A DNA stretch of 64,000 nt from Luteimonas rhizosphaerae (GTDB taxonomy: Bacteria > Pseudomonadota > Gammaproteobacteria > Xanthomonadales > Xanthomonadaceae), in the NCBI RefSeq assembly GCF_002849595.1, contig NZ_NRQR01000013.1:219809-283808 (forward strand), read 5' to 3'. A program made the position numbers and the translations under genes. The notes under the pieces were generated by a model that saw nothing but the letters and a program-made list of their open reading frames with translations, was not told the origin of the DNA and searched no databases. The first letter of the stretch is position 1; each line of letters begins with the position of its first letter. Of the stretch, positions 40,049 to 51,389 are shown piece after piece.

Positions 40049-41227
40049 TCAGGCGTCGCCGTCAGGCGCCCGGCCCTCGTGCGGCACGATGATCCGGTGT
40101 CCGCCGCCGCCCGAGACCGCGATTTCCGGCGTGTCGCCCGCGTAGAGCTTGCTCTGGGTATAGCGTTCCTGCGCATACCGCAGCAGCACGTTGGCGACCG
40201 CCGCGACCGGCAGCGCCAGCAGCATGCCGAGGAAGCCGAACAGCTGGCCGCCGGCGAGCACCGCGAAGATCACCGCGACCGGGTGCAGGCCGATGCGATC
40301 GCCGACCAGACGCGGCGTCAGCACGTAGCTCTCGACCAGCTGGCCGATGGTGAAGACCACGCCGATCAGGATCAGCAGCTGCCAGTCGAACCCCTGGGTC
40401 TGCACGATCGCGGCGATCAGTGCCATCAGGATGCCGACGGTCGCGCCGAGATAGGGAATGAAGCTGATCAGGCCGGCGATCGTGCCGATCAGCAGGCCCA
40501 GGCGCAGGCCGACGACCGACATGCCGATCGCGTAGATCGCACCCTGCCCGATCATCACCAGGAACTGGCCGCGCAGGAAGCCGCCGAGCGACTCGCTCGA
40601 CTCGTGGGCCAGGCGCGACACCGTGCCGATGTGGTCGCGGGGGATCAGCGAGGCGACGCGCTCGACCAGCTTGTCCCAGTCGCGCATGAAGTAGAACGTC
40701 AGGATCGGCACCAGCACCAGGTTGATGACGATCGCCAGCACGGCGAACCCCGAACGCGACACGTAGGCCAGCACCGTCGCGGCGATGCCGCCGGCCTGTT
40801 CCCAGTGATCGCGCACCAGTTCGATCAGGCGGTCGGTGTCCAGCCAGGTCATGACCTCGTAGCCGGTGCGCTGCTCGATCCACGGCAGGGCCGTGCCCAG
40901 CAGCCAGTCGCGGTACATCGGCAGGCTGTCGATCAGCAGCACGATCTGCCGCTCGATCATCGGCACCAGGATGATCAGCGCCAGAGCGACCAGCAGGGTC
41001 ATCATCAGGAACACGAGGGTCACCGCAACGGCGCGCGAGCGTCCGCGGCGCTCCAGCCGGTCGACCAGCGGATCGCCCAGCCAGCCGAGCAGCAGCGCGA
41101 GCACGAACGGCGTCAGGATCGGGCCCAGCAGCCAGATCACCCAGCCCGCGGCGAACACGACCAACCCCCACTGCAGGCGCTTGAGGAACCGCGCGATGTC
41201 CGCGGTCGGCGCGTCGTTCTCGATCAT
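40049..41227 (-). CDS. AI-2E family transporter (PerM-like)
   Basis: A 392-residue inner-membrane protein with about seven to eight transmembrane helices (WGLVVFAAGWVIWLLGPIL, VAVTLVFLMMTLLVALALII, FAVLAIVINLVLVPILTFYFMRDW, LGLLIGTIAGLISFIPYLGA, VAVIFAVLAGGQLFGFLGML). FYFMRDW and FIPYLGATVGI are signatures of the AI-2E exporter/PerM family, which includes putative permeases and Na+/H+ antiporters. The transported substance is unknown. The ATG at 41227 gives a short cytoplasmic N-terminus; 21 earlier codons are open but overlap the DUF2066 stop region. It sits between the DUF2066 gene and hda, a conserved gammaproteobacterial order. Confidence 0.88.
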   Translation of the reverse strand: MIENDAPTADIARFLKRLQWGLVVFAAGWVIWLLGPILTPFVLALLLGWLGDPLVDRLERRGRSRAVAVTLVFLMMTLLVALALIILVPMIERQIVLLIDSLPMYRDWLLGTALPWIEQRTGYEVMTWLDTDRLIELVRDHWEQAGGIAATVLAYVSRSGFAVLAIVINLVLVPILTFYFMRDWDKLVERVASLIPRDHIGTVSRLAHESSESLGGFLRGQFLVMIGQGAIYAIGMSVVGLRLGLLIGTIAGLISFIPYLGATVGILMALIAAIVQTQGFDWQLLILIGVVFTIGQLVESYVLTPRLVGDRIGLHPVAVIFAVLAGGQLFGFLGMLLALPVAAVANVLLRYAQERYTQSKLYAGDTPEIAVSGGGGHRIIVPHEGRAPDGDA

Positions 41228-41246
41228 TGGAATGTCCGGCGCCGGA

Positions 41247-42329
41247 TCAGCGCAGATGGAAGACGGGCGTGATGCCTTCGATGTTGCCATCGGCCTCGAC
41301 CAGCACCGAGTCGTCGGCCATGCGCCGGAACCCGGGCAGGCCGCTCAGCAGGTCAAGTTCGATCTCGAGCCCCTGCGCCGTGGCGCGCTTGGGCCGGATC
41401 GCCCGCACCACCGACATGCGCTGCAACTGCGCGGACAGCCGGATGAAATCCTGGCTGCCGTTGATGCCGGTGAACAGCACCGTCTGCGTCGCCGGCGCGC
41501 CGCCCTCGGGCGCCTTGGCGTACCGGCGGGTCAATGCATCGGCAGCACCATCGGCGCCGGTCGCCAGCGTGCGACGGGCATCGGCGCCGGTCTCGCTCCA
41601 GCGCGACAGCACGCGGCCACCGTCGACGAAGATCCAGTCCGCCTTCCAGCCGCTGCCGTCGCGGTAGAGCTTGCCCACGAGCTGCATCGGCGGGTTGTAA
41701 CGTGCGGAAATGCGCGCGATCGCGGCGGTGTCGCCGCGCCAGATCGCGCCGACCGCAGCCTGCTCGGCGGCGCTGCCGGTCGGCAGGCCGAGTCGGTAGC
41801 CGCGCTCGATCGCCCGCTGCAGGACCGGCCGGGCCACCGTACTCTGCTGCAGACCGACGAGGCGCGGGCCGTTGCCGTCGTCGATCGCCAGCCACATCAC
41901 CGGTTTGGGCCGCGGATCCGGCCACACAGGCAGCCCGAGGGCGCCGGCGACCGCATTGATGTCGTCGGGGCGGAAGCGCACGACCAGCATCGTCGTGAAC
42001 GTCGGCGAGCCGCGCGACGAGACGCCTTCGTCCTGGCGGTAGTCGTAGCCGTCGACGTAATCGCCGGCGCGGCGCAGTTCCTGGGACACGCCCGGCCGGC
42101 TGGTCACGCTGCGATCGCCCGACAGCTTGCCGAACACCTGCGCCAGCGCGCGCGCCAGCGCCGCCTCGCGCTCGCTTTCCGACTGGCTGCGCACCGGCAC
42201 TTCGGCCTCGTAGAGACCACGGCCGGCGGCGCGATCGCCTTCGACGCGCTGGGCCGCGGCGGTGCCGGCCAGCAGCAGGCCGGCCAGCAACCAGGCCATC
42301 ATTCCCATCAAACGCTTCGGGCAGTGCAT
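41247..42329 (-). CDS. DUF2066 family exported protein
   Basis: A 360-residue protein with a signal peptide (MMAWLLAGLLLAGTAAAQ, cleaved about residue 27). The DUF2066 body includes SEREAALARALAQVFGKLSGD, the segment YVDGYDYRQDEG and MLVVRFRPDDINAV. The family function is unknown; it is regularly found upstream of perM and hda and divergent from purM, exactly as here. Probably periplasmic. The first of two closely spaced ATGs is used. No odd features. Confidence 0.85.
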   Translation of the reverse strand: MHCPKRLMGMMAWLLAGLLLAGTAAAQRVEGDRAAGRGLYEAEVPVRSQSESEREAALARALAQVFGKLSGDRSVTSRPGVSQELRRAGDYVDGYDYRQDEGVSSRGSPTFTTMLVVRFRPDDINAVAGALGLPVWPDPRPKPVMWLAIDDGNGPRLVGLQQSTVARPVLQRAIERGYRLGLPTGSAAEQAAVGAIWRGDTAAIARISARYNPPMQLVGKLYRDGSGWKADWIFVDGGRVLSRWSETGADARRTLATGADGAADALTRRYAKAPEGGAPATQTVLFTGINGSQDFIRLSAQLQRMSVVRAIRPKRATAQGLEIELDLLSGLPGFRRMADDSVLVEADGNIEGITPVFHLR

Positions 42330-42465
42330 CCGGTCGGTGTCCTGGGTGGGGCGGGATCAGCGCGAAATGGTGCCATAAACCACGCCGACGGTCCGTCGAC
42401 ACACGCAACGCGCGCTCCGGCACGCCTCGCGGCGCATCGCACACGACGGCCAGCGCCACGACTGT

Positions 42466-42471
42466 TAAAAT
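42466..42471 (+). promoter_or_regulatory. -10 element of the purM promoter
   Basis: TAAAAT in an AT-rich spot (CTGTTAAAATCG) 31 bases before the purM start. The -35 is weak. A PurR-type operator is not obvious. Confidence 0.35.
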
Positions 42472-42501
42472 CGCGGCCCTTCCCGCCCGCAACGGCCCGC
42501 C

Positions 42502-43545
42502 GTGACCGCCCCGACTCCCATGACCTACCGCGATGCCGGCGTCGATATCGACGCCGGCAACGAACTCGTCGAACGCATCAAGCCGCTGGTCAAGCGCACC
42601 TTCCGCCCCGAAGTCATGGGCGGTCTGGGCGGTTTCGGCGCCCTGTTCGACCTGTCCAACAAGTACCGCGAGCCGGTGCTGGTCTCGGGCACCGACGGCG
42701 TCGGCACCAAGCTCAAGCTCGCGCAGCAGCTGGGCCGGCACGACACCATCGGCATCGATCTGGTCGCGATGTGCGTCAACGACGTGCTGGTGCAGGGCGC
42801 CGAGCCGCTGTTCTTCCTCGACTACTTCGCCACCGGCAAGCTCGACATCGAGACCACCGCGTCGGTCATCGGCGGCATCGCCCGCGGCTGCGAACTCGCA
42901 GGCTGCGCGCTGATCGGCGGCGAGACCGCGGAAATGCCCGACATGTATCCGCCGGGCGAATACGACCTCGCCGGTTTCACCGTCGGCGCGGTCGAAAAGT
43001 CGCAGTTGCTCGACGGCAGCCAGGTCCGCGCGGGCGACGTGCTGATCGGCATCGCGTCGTCGGGCCCGCATTCCAACGGCTATTCGCTGGTGCGGCGCAT
43101 CTTCGACCGCGCCGGTCGTCCGGCCGATCTCGACCTCGACGGCACCGCGCTGATCGATGCGCTGATGGCGCCGACCGCGCTGTACGTCAAGCCGGTGCTG
43201 TCGCTGCTGCGCGGCGCGCACGGCTCGCAGATCTCGGCGATGGCCCACGTCACCGGCGGCGGCCTGACCGAGAACATCATCCGCGTGGTGCCGGACGGCC
43301 TGGGCCTCGAGATCGAGGCGTCGAGCTGGCAGACGCCGCCCGTGTTCCACTGGCTGCAGCGCGAAGGCGCGGTCGCGGACACGGAGATGTGGCGCACGTT
43401 CAATTGCGGGATCGGCTTCGTGCTGGTCGTGCCGGCGCAGAGCGTCGGCAGGATCGGCACCGAGCTCAATCGCCTGTCGCTGACGCACTGGCAGATCGGT
43501 CGTGTCGTCGAGGCCGGACAAGGCGACCGTGTCCGCATCGGGTAA
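42502..43545 (+). CDS. purM: Phosphoribosylformylglycinamidine cyclo-ligase
   Basis: A 347-residue AIR synthetase, fifth step of purine synthesis. [76 protein letters not shown] and [11 protein letters not shown] are all diagnostic. The GTG at 42502 gives the same N-terminal length as E. coli PurM; an in-frame ATG six codons on is the alternative. It is followed by purN after 96 bases. Confidence 0.97.
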   Translation: MTAPTPMTYRDAGVDIDAGNELVERIKPLVKRTFRPEVMGGLGGFGALFDLSNKYREPVLVSGTDGVGTKLKLAQQLGRHDTIGIDLVAMCVNDVLVQGAEPLFFLDYFATGKLDIETTASVIGGIARGCELAGCALIGGETAEMPDMYPPGEYDLAGFTVGAVEKSQLLDGSQVRAGDVLIGIASSGPHSNGYSLVRRIFDRAGRPADLDLDGTALIDALMAPTALYVKPVLSLLRGAHGSQISAMAHVTGGGLTENIIRVVPDGLGLEIEASSWQTPPVFHWLQREGAVADTEMWRTFNCGIGFVLVVPAQSVGRIGTELNRLSLTHWQIGRVVEAGQGDRVRIG

Positions 43546-43641
43546 GGCGGCGGTTCGGACCCGAGTGCCGATGACATCCCGCAGGCGCCGCGCCTCGTTC
43601 GAGATGATGGCCCGCCTGCCGGCCACCCGGCGCGCCTGGCG

Positions 43642-44298
43642 ATGACACTGCGCATCGCGGTGCTCGCCTCCGGTCGCGGCAGCAATCTGCAGGCAATCCT
43701 CGACGCGATCGCCGATGGCCGCCTCGATGCGACGCTGGCCGGCGTGTTCTCCGATCGCCGCGACGCGTTCGCGCTGGAGCGCGCGCGCCTGGCCGGCGTG
43801 CCCGCCGTCGCGGTCCGGCCCCGCGACTTCGCCGACCGTCTTGCGCACGACGCGGCGCTGTTCGACGCCGTCGATGCCGCCGCGCCCGATCTGATCGTCT
43901 GTGCGGGCTACATGCGCCTGATCAGTGCGCCGACGGTCGAATCGCGCCCCGGCCGGATGCTCAACATCCACCCGTCGCTGCTGCCCGCGTTCAAGGGCCT
44001 GCACACGCATCAGCAGGCCCTGGATGCGGGCGTCGCCGAGCATGGCGCCAGCGTGCACGTGGTCACCGCGGGCCTCGATGAAGGACCGGTCGTCGCGCAG
44101 GCGAAGGTGCCCGTGTTGCCGGCCGACACGGCCGACACCCTGGCAGCGCGCGTGCTGGCACGCGAACATCCGTTGCTGCTGGCGACGCTGCAGGCCGTCG
44201 CGTCGGGTCGCGTCCGGCTCGGTGAACGCACGGTTCACGTCGACGGCCAGACCATGACGGCGCCGCTTCAGCTCGCAGCCAACAATGCCTTCCCATGA
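43642..44298 (+). CDS. purN: Phosphoribosylglycinamide formyltransferase
   Basis: A 218-residue GAR transformylase that uses 10-formyl-tetrahydrofolate. ASGRGSNLQAILDAI binds the phosphate, and AGYMRLIS with NIHPSLLPAFKGLHTHQQAL holds the catalytic Asn-His pair. HVVTAGLDEGPVVAQAKVPV supplies the catalytic Asp. All are intact. The ATG at 43642 begins at MTLRIAVLASGRGSN. It follows purM on the same strand, and its end is overlapped by or adjacent to the DUF3108 gene. Confidence 0.96.
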   Translation: MTLRIAVLASGRGSNLQAILDAIADGRLDATLAGVFSDRRDAFALERARLAGVPAVAVRPRDFADRLAHDAALFDAVDAAAPDLIVCAGYMRLISAPTVESRPGRMLNIHPSLLPAFKGLHTHQQALDAGVAEHGASVHVVTAGLDEGPVVAQAKVPVLPADTADTLAARVLAREHPLLLATLQAVASGRVRLGERTVHVDGQTMTAPLQLAANNAFP

Positions 44299-44305
44299 TG
44301 TCGTG

Positions 44306-45037
44306 ATGCGTTTCCCCCGAATCCTCTTGATCTGCCTGCTGGCCGGGCTGCCCCTCGTCGGGCAGGCCGCCGTGCTGCAGCCGTTCGTCGCGACCTATGA
44401 GGCCTGGTACAAGGGCAAGCATGCAGGCGAGGCGACCATGCAGCTGGTGCAGCGCGAGAACGCCGGCTGGCGTATCGACCTCGGGATCCGCGGCAGTCGC
44501 GGCTTCGCCGGCATCGTCGGGCTCAACATCGAGCAGAGCACGGTCTTCGATACCAATTCGGACGAGAGCGTGTTCCGCCCGTTGAGCCAGAGCACGGTGC
44601 GCAAGGCGGCCGTTTTCTTCAACCGCAGGACGACCGGCACCTACGACTGGCATCGCAACACGGCGCAATGGACCGGCGATGTCAGCGATCGGCGCAAGCA
44701 GCCGGTCGCGCTGCAGCCGTACGACATGAGCGCCCTGCTGATCAACCTGGCCGTGATGCGCGACGCCGTGCCGGGTCGGGAGCTGCGGTACCGATTCGTC
44801 GATGGCGGTCGCGTGCGTGACCACGTCTACCAGGTGTCGTCCGAAACCGAGACCGTTTCGGTCGGCGATGTCAGTTTCTCCGCGCTGCGGGTCGAGCGCA
44901 CCAACGAAGGCAACAACGACGCCACCATCATCTGGGTAGCCGACGGCGTCCCGACGCCGGTCCGGATCCTGCAGCGCGAAGACGGCGAAGATGCCGTCGA
45001 TCTGCGACTGGTCCAATACCAAGGAGCTCAACCGTAA
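44306..45037 (+). CDS. DUF3108 family exported protein, copy 1
   Basis: A 243-residue periplasmic protein. The signal peptide starts MRFPRILLICLLAGLPLVG. The DUF3108 body is a predicted beta barrel (FVATYEAWYKGKHAGEATMQL, STVFDTNSDESVFRPLSQS, TGTYDWHRNTAQWTG). The family function is unknown. The ATG at 44306 places the basic residues right before the hydrophobic core; an ATG at 44285, inside the purN end, would add seven residues. It is coupled to a paralogue at 45037 by a one-base overlap, with the purine genes upstream. Confidence 0.82.
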   Translation: MRFPRILLICLLAGLPLVGQAAVLQPFVATYEAWYKGKHAGEATMQLVQRENAGWRIDLGIRGSRGFAGIVGLNIEQSTVFDTNSDESVFRPLSQSTVRKAAVFFNRRTTGTYDWHRNTAQWTGDVSDRRKQPVALQPYDMSALLINLAVMRDAVPGRELRYRFVDGGRVRDHVYQVSSETETVSVGDVSFSALRVERTNEGNNDATIIWVADGVPTPVRILQREDGEDAVDLRLVQYQGAQP

Positions 45038-45756
45038 TGACGAACACCTCCCCCGCGCGCCGCCCTGTCTTCGGCCTCGCCGTCGCCGCCCTGCTCGCCG
45101 CTGCCGCCGCTCCGGCCCTGGCTGTCGAGCCGTTCACCGCCCAGTACCAGGCCAACTACATGGGCATGAACGCCGACGCGACGATGCAGCTCGCCGCAGA
45201 AGGCAGCAACCGCTGGAAGTACTCGCTCAATCTCGCCGGCGCCGGCGCGCGCCTCGAGCAGACGACGGTCTTCGAAGCCAGTGGCGCGCAGTGGCGCCCG
45301 GTCTCGAGCGTCGATTCACAGCACGGCGAATCGGGACTGGCGGCGATGCTGCTCAAGCGCCGCAACGTCGAGGGCACCTACGACTGGAATGCGGGCGAAG
45401 CGCGCTGGTCCGGCGACGTCAAGGATGGCCAGGGCGGCCCGGTGCAGCTGCAGGCGGGCGACATGGACGCCATGCTGCTGAACCTGGTGCTGGTGCGCGA
45501 CGTGCAGGCCGGTCGCGAGCCGCTGCGCTATCGCCTGGTCGAGGACGGGCGCGTCAAGCGCCAGGTCTTCGAACGCGAAGGCACCGAAGCGGTGACGATC
45601 GGCGGCGAAACCAAGCAGGCGACCAAGGTCGTGCGCACCGACGGCCGTCGCCAGATCATCGCCTGGATCGTCGACGACATGCCGGTGCCGGCGCGTCTGC
45701 TGCAGCGCCGCGACGGCAAGGACCAGATCGACCTGAAACTGCAGTCCTTGCGCTGA
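45037..45756 (+). CDS. DUF3108 family exported protein, copy 2
   Basis: A 239-residue paralogue of the preceding gene. Its signal peptide is FGLAVAALLAAAAAPALA (cleaved near residue 29). Matching blocks are EPFTAQYQANYMGMNADATMQL, QTTVFEASGAQWRPVSSVDS, EGTYDWNAGEARWSGDVKD, MLLNLVLVRDV and RLLQRRDGKDQIDLKL. The tandem suggests two subunits or diverged roles of one periplasmic function. A strong terminator follows, ending the purM-purN-DUF3108 unit. Confidence 0.84.
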   Translation: MTNTSPARRPVFGLAVAALLAAAAAPALAVEPFTAQYQANYMGMNADATMQLAAEGSNRWKYSLNLAGAGARLEQTTVFEASGAQWRPVSSVDSQHGESGLAAMLLKRRNVEGTYDWNAGEARWSGDVKDGQGGPVQLQAGDMDAMLLNLVLVRDVQAGREPLRYRLVEDGRVKRQVFEREGTEAVTIGGETKQATKVVRTDGRRQIIAWIVDDMPVPARLLQRRDGKDQIDLKLQSLR

Positions 45757-45774
45757 GCGCACCAGACTGGAAAC

Positions 45775-45802
45775 GCCCCCGCCGTGCGGGGGCTTTTTTT
45801 TT
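45775..45802 (+). terminator. Rho-independent terminator of the purMN-DUF3108 unit
   Basis: A GCCCCCG/CGGGGGC 7-bp stem (45775-45781 with 45787-45793), a 5-base loop and nine T (45794-45802). It begins 18 bases after the stop. A textbook terminator. Confidence 0.93.
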
Positions 45803-46004
45803 GTCGTCGACGGATCGATCTGACGCCGTCGCCTGTCTGGCGCGGGAACGCTCGTTGCGGCCAGCGGGCTTCGAATCACCGCAACGCAACGCCGGCTGCG
45901 GATGTGTCGGGCAAATTTTTTACTGCGACGTGCGACGAAGCACGCATGACAGGCTGCCGGCACTTCTGCAGATTCGGCGCATGCTGCCGCGCCGAAGTCT
46001 GCGC

Positions 46005-46295
46005 TCAGTCATCAGCCGGCCCGGTGCGGCAGTCGACCCGGATGACCGACTGGTCGCGACGCCAGCGGAACTCAGTGCACGTGCGCGCGCCGTCTGTCGA
46101 CCGCACAACGATCACCGCGTGGGCCGATTGCAGGATCTCGCCGCGCGTCACCTGCCCGTCCTCGTTCCAGTCCATATCCTGGAAGGAGGTGCCGCTGATC
46201 GCCGCGGCGCCGATCCACTGCATCCACGCGACCGCGCACAGCAGCAGCGCGATCGTGGCGAACAGGGCCCAGCGGCGATTGCTGATGCGACGCAT
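46005..46295 (-). CDS. Small EF-hand membrane-anchored protein
   Basis: A 96-residue protein with one N-terminal hydrophobic segment (WALFATIALLLCAVAWMQWIG, about 9-29) and a canonical EF-hand loop, DWNEDGQVTRGE (42-53), with acidic or Asn ligands at positions 1, 3, 5 and a Glu at 12. Two cysteines near the C-terminus (TCTEF, VDCRT) could form a disulfide, consistent with a periplasmic location. Calcium binding is inferred from the motif. It lies 7 bases after the murA stop on the same strand, so it may be the last gene of the BolA-murA operon. Function is unknown. Confidence 0.72.
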   Translation of the reverse strand: MRRISNRRWALFATIALLLCAVAWMQWIGAAAISGTSFQDMDWNEDGQVTRGEILQSAHAVIVVRSTDGARTCTEFRWRRDQSVIRVDCRTGPADD

Positions 46296-46302
46296 CGCCG
46301 CC

Positions 46303-48968
<2,666 letters not shown>

Positions 48969-49024
48969 CCGGCCTGGTCTGCGCCATGCCGCCCTTTTCG
49001 TCCGAAGCCGAGATCCGATCCCCG

Positions 49025-49570
49025 ATGCCCAGCGCCATCCCGCCCTCCGCCGATGTGATCGCCCGCGCCGCCCGCGTGCGCCTGGCGTGCTTCGACGTCG
49101 ACGGCACGCTCACCGACGGCCGGCTGGCGTTCGATTCCGACGGCCTCGAGACCAAGACCTTCCACGTCCACGACGGCCAGGGCCTGGTGCTGCTGCGCAA
49201 GTCGGGCATCGCCGTGGCGCTGGTCACGGCCCGCAAGGGCGGCATCGTCGAACGGCGCGCGGCCGAGCTCGACGTGGAAGCGCACGTGGCGGTCGGCGAC
49301 AAGCTCGCGCGCGTCGAGGCGCTGTGCGACGCGCTGGACATCGGCCTCGACGAGGTCGCGTTCATGGGCGACGACCTGCCCGACGTGCGCGTCATGCGCG
49401 CGGTCGGACTGGCCGCCGCCCCGGCCGATGCCCACGCCTGCGTGGACGACGCGGTCCACTGGCGCGCCGAGGCGCGCGGCGGTCGCGGCGCCGCACGCGC
49501 GCTCTGCGATCTGATCCTGCAGGCCCAGGGCCGCCTGGACCGGATCCACGCCGACGGACGCGTGTCGTGA
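49025..49570 (+). CDS. kdsC: 3-deoxy-D-manno-octulosonate 8-phosphate phosphatase
   Basis: A 181-residue HAD phosphatase that removes phosphate from Kdo-8-P. Motif I is CFDVDGTLTDG (nucleophile and acid/base Asp), motif II lies in ALVTARKGGIVERRA, motif III is the Lys in GDKLARVEAL and motif IV is FMGDDLPDV. There is no cap domain, as expected for the tetrameric KdsC type. The ATG at 49025 is preferred; one at 48986 would add 13 residues without conservation. The stop overlaps the lptC GTG by 4 bases. Confidence 0.94.
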   Translation: MPSAIPPSADVIARAARVRLACFDVDGTLTDGRLAFDSDGLETKTFHVHDGQGLVLLRKSGIAVALVTARKGGIVERRAAELDVEAHVAVGDKLARVEALCDALDIGLDEVAFMGDDLPDVRVMRAVGLAAAPADAHACVDDAVHWRAEARGGRGAARALCDLILQAQGRLDRIHADGRVS

Positions 49571-50127
49571 GCTGGCGCGGCGTGCTCACGCTGGTGCTAC
49601 TGATCGGCGCGCTGGTCTCCGGCTGGTCCGCGTGGCGGCAGAAGGACGATGTCGATGCGACCGGCACCGCGCCGATGCGGACCGATTACCTGCTGCGGGA
49701 TTTCGATCTCGTCGCGCTCGACAGCACCGGCGTCGAGGCCTTCGCGCTGCAGGCGCCCGAACTGCAGCAGACGCCCGGCGCACGCACCCTGGAGCTGACC
49801 ACCCCGTTCTTCCAGGTGCCCGACGAGAACGGCGAGCGCTGGGAGATCCGCTCGGCGACCGGCTGGGTGTCCGACGACAACGAAGAGGTACGGCTGCGCG
49901 GCAACGTCACCGCCGACAGCCCGCCCGGCGGCTCCCGACCGACGAAGATGGAAACCGAGGAACTGAACGTGTTCCCCCAGCGCAACCAGGCGACGTCCGA
50001 CGTCCTGGTGAACGTGCTGCAGCGGGGCTCTACAATGCAGGGCATCGGCATGCGCGCCGACCTCGAGACCGGACGGATCGAGCTCCTCTCACAGGTGAAA
50101 CTCCGCAATGACCCGACTTCCCGCTAG
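49567..50127 (+). CDS. lptC: LPS export ABC transporter periplasmic protein LptC
   Basis: A 186-residue bitopic protein: one N-terminal transmembrane helix (GVLTLVLLIGALVSGWSAW), then a periplasmic beta-jellyroll (YLLRDFDLVALDSTGVEAFALQAPELQ, VRLRGNVTADSP, TEELNVFPQRNQATSD). LptC passes LPS from LptBFG to LptA. The GTG start at 49567 overlaps kdsC. Its end overlaps lptA by 20 bases. lptF and lptG are not in the window. Confidence 0.93.
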   Translation: MSWRGVLTLVLLIGALVSGWSAWRQKDDVDATGTAPMRTDYLLRDFDLVALDSTGVEAFALQAPELQQTPGARTLELTTPFFQVPDENGERWEIRSATGWVSDDNEEVRLRGNVTADSPPGGSRPTKMETEELNVFPQRNQATSDVLVNVLQRGSTMQGIGMRADLETGRIELLSQVKLRNDPTSR

Positions 50128-50635
50128 CCTGCTGCTGATCGCCGCGATCGCCGTGCCCGTCGGCGCGACTGCGAAGACGTCCGACCGCAACCAGACCCTC
50201 GGCGTCGATGCGGACAGCAGCGACTGTTCGACCGACGAGCGCGCGCCGTGCATCTTCACCGGCAGCGTCGAGATCCGGCAGGGCACGCTGGAGATCAAGT
50301 CGGCGCGCGTCGATGTCCGCCGCAGCAACGGCGAGATCCAGCGCACCATCCTGACCGGCTCGCCGGTGCGGATGCGTCAGCAGATGGACGACGGCGGCTG
50401 GGTCGATGCGACCGCCGCGCAGGCCGATTACAACCTGCCCACCGACACCGTGGTGCTGACCGGCAACGCGGTCGTCAACCAGCCGGGCCGCGGCAAGATG
50501 GAAGGCCAGCGCATCGTCTACAACATGTCCACCGGCCAGGTCCAGGGCGGCGGCGAAGGCCAGGGTCGCGTGCGCATGCAGTTCGAACCGCGCAACCGGC
50601 AACCGGCCGCGGGCGCGGCGCAGGGCGGCGGCTGA
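50108..50635 (+). CDS. lptA: LPS transport periplasmic protein LptA
   Basis: A 175-residue periplasmic bridge protein that carries LPS between inner and outer membranes. The signal peptide is [19 protein letters not shown]. The OstA/LptA fold shows in [42 protein letters not shown] and [17 protein letters not shown]. The tail is Gly/Gln-rich. It overlaps lptC and lptB, so the three are translationally coupled. Confidence 0.95.
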   Translation: MTRLPASLLLIAAIAVPVGATAKTSDRNQTLGVDADSSDCSTDERAPCIFTGSVEIRQGTLEIKSARVDVRRSNGEIQRTILTGSPVRMRQQMDDGGWVDATAAQADYNLPTDTVVLTGNAVVNQPGRGKMEGQRIVYNMSTGQVQGGGEGQGRVRMQFEPRNRQPAAGAAQGGG

Positions 50636-51354
50636 TGCTGGTCGCCGAGGGTCTGCGCAAGCGCTACAAGCAGCGCGAGGTCGTCAAGGAATTCGGGCTG
50701 ACGCTCGAAGCCGGCGAAGTCGTCGGCCTGCTCGGCCCGAACGGCGCGGGCAAGACGACCTGCTTCTACATGATCGTCGGCCTGGTGCCGGCGGATGCCG
50801 GGCGCATCGTCCTCGACGGCCACGACATCACCGCCGAACCCATGTACACGCGTGCCAAGCGCGGTGTCGGGTACCTGCCGCAGGAACCGTCGGTATTCCG
50901 CAAGCTCAGCGTCGCCGACAACATCATGCTGGTGCTGGAGCTGCGCGACGATCTCGACAAGGCCGGCCGTCTGAAGCAGCTGTCGGAGCTGATGGACGAG
51001 CTGCAGATCAGCCATGTCGCCGACCAGGCCGGCGCCAGCCTGTCGGGCGGCGAACGGCGGCGCGTCGAGATCGCCCGCGCGCTTGCCGCCAACCCGCGGA
51101 TGATCCTGCTCGACGAACCTTTCGCCGGCGTCGACCCGATCTCGGTCGGCGAGATCCAGCGCATCGTCACGCACCTGAAGGAGCGCGGCATTGGTGTGCT
51201 GATCACCGATCACAACGTCCGCGAGACCTTGGGCATTTGCGACCGGGCGTATATCCTCAGCGACGGTGGTGTGCTCGCGCAGGGGGCTCCGGACGCGCTG
51301 CTGGCAAATCCCGACGTGCGCCGGGTCTATCTGGGGGAATCCTTCCGTCTGTAA
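50635..51354 (+). CDS. lptB: LPS export ABC transporter ATP-binding protein LptB
   Basis: A 239-residue ATPase powering LPS extraction from the inner membrane. Walker A is GPNGAGKTT, the Q-loop lies in [15 protein letters not shown], the signature is [15 protein letters not shown], Walker B is [13 protein letters not shown] and the switch histidine lies in ITDHNVRE. All are intact. The ATG at 50635 overlaps the lptA stop. rpoN follows after 35 bases, the usual order in gammaproteobacteria. Confidence 0.97.
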   Translation: MLVAEGLRKRYKQREVVKEFGLTLEAGEVVGLLGPNGAGKTTCFYMIVGLVPADAGRIVLDGHDITAEPMYTRAKRGVGYLPQEPSVFRKLSVADNIMLVLELRDDLDKAGRLKQLSELMDELQISHVADQAGASLSGGERRRVEIARALAANPRMILLDEPFAGVDPISVGEIQRIVTHLKERGIGVLITDHNVRETLGICDRAYILSDGGVLAQGAPDALLANPDVRRVYLGESFRL

Positions 51355-51389
51355 CCCGCGCGACCACTCGGGCATGGAGCTCCGGGAAC

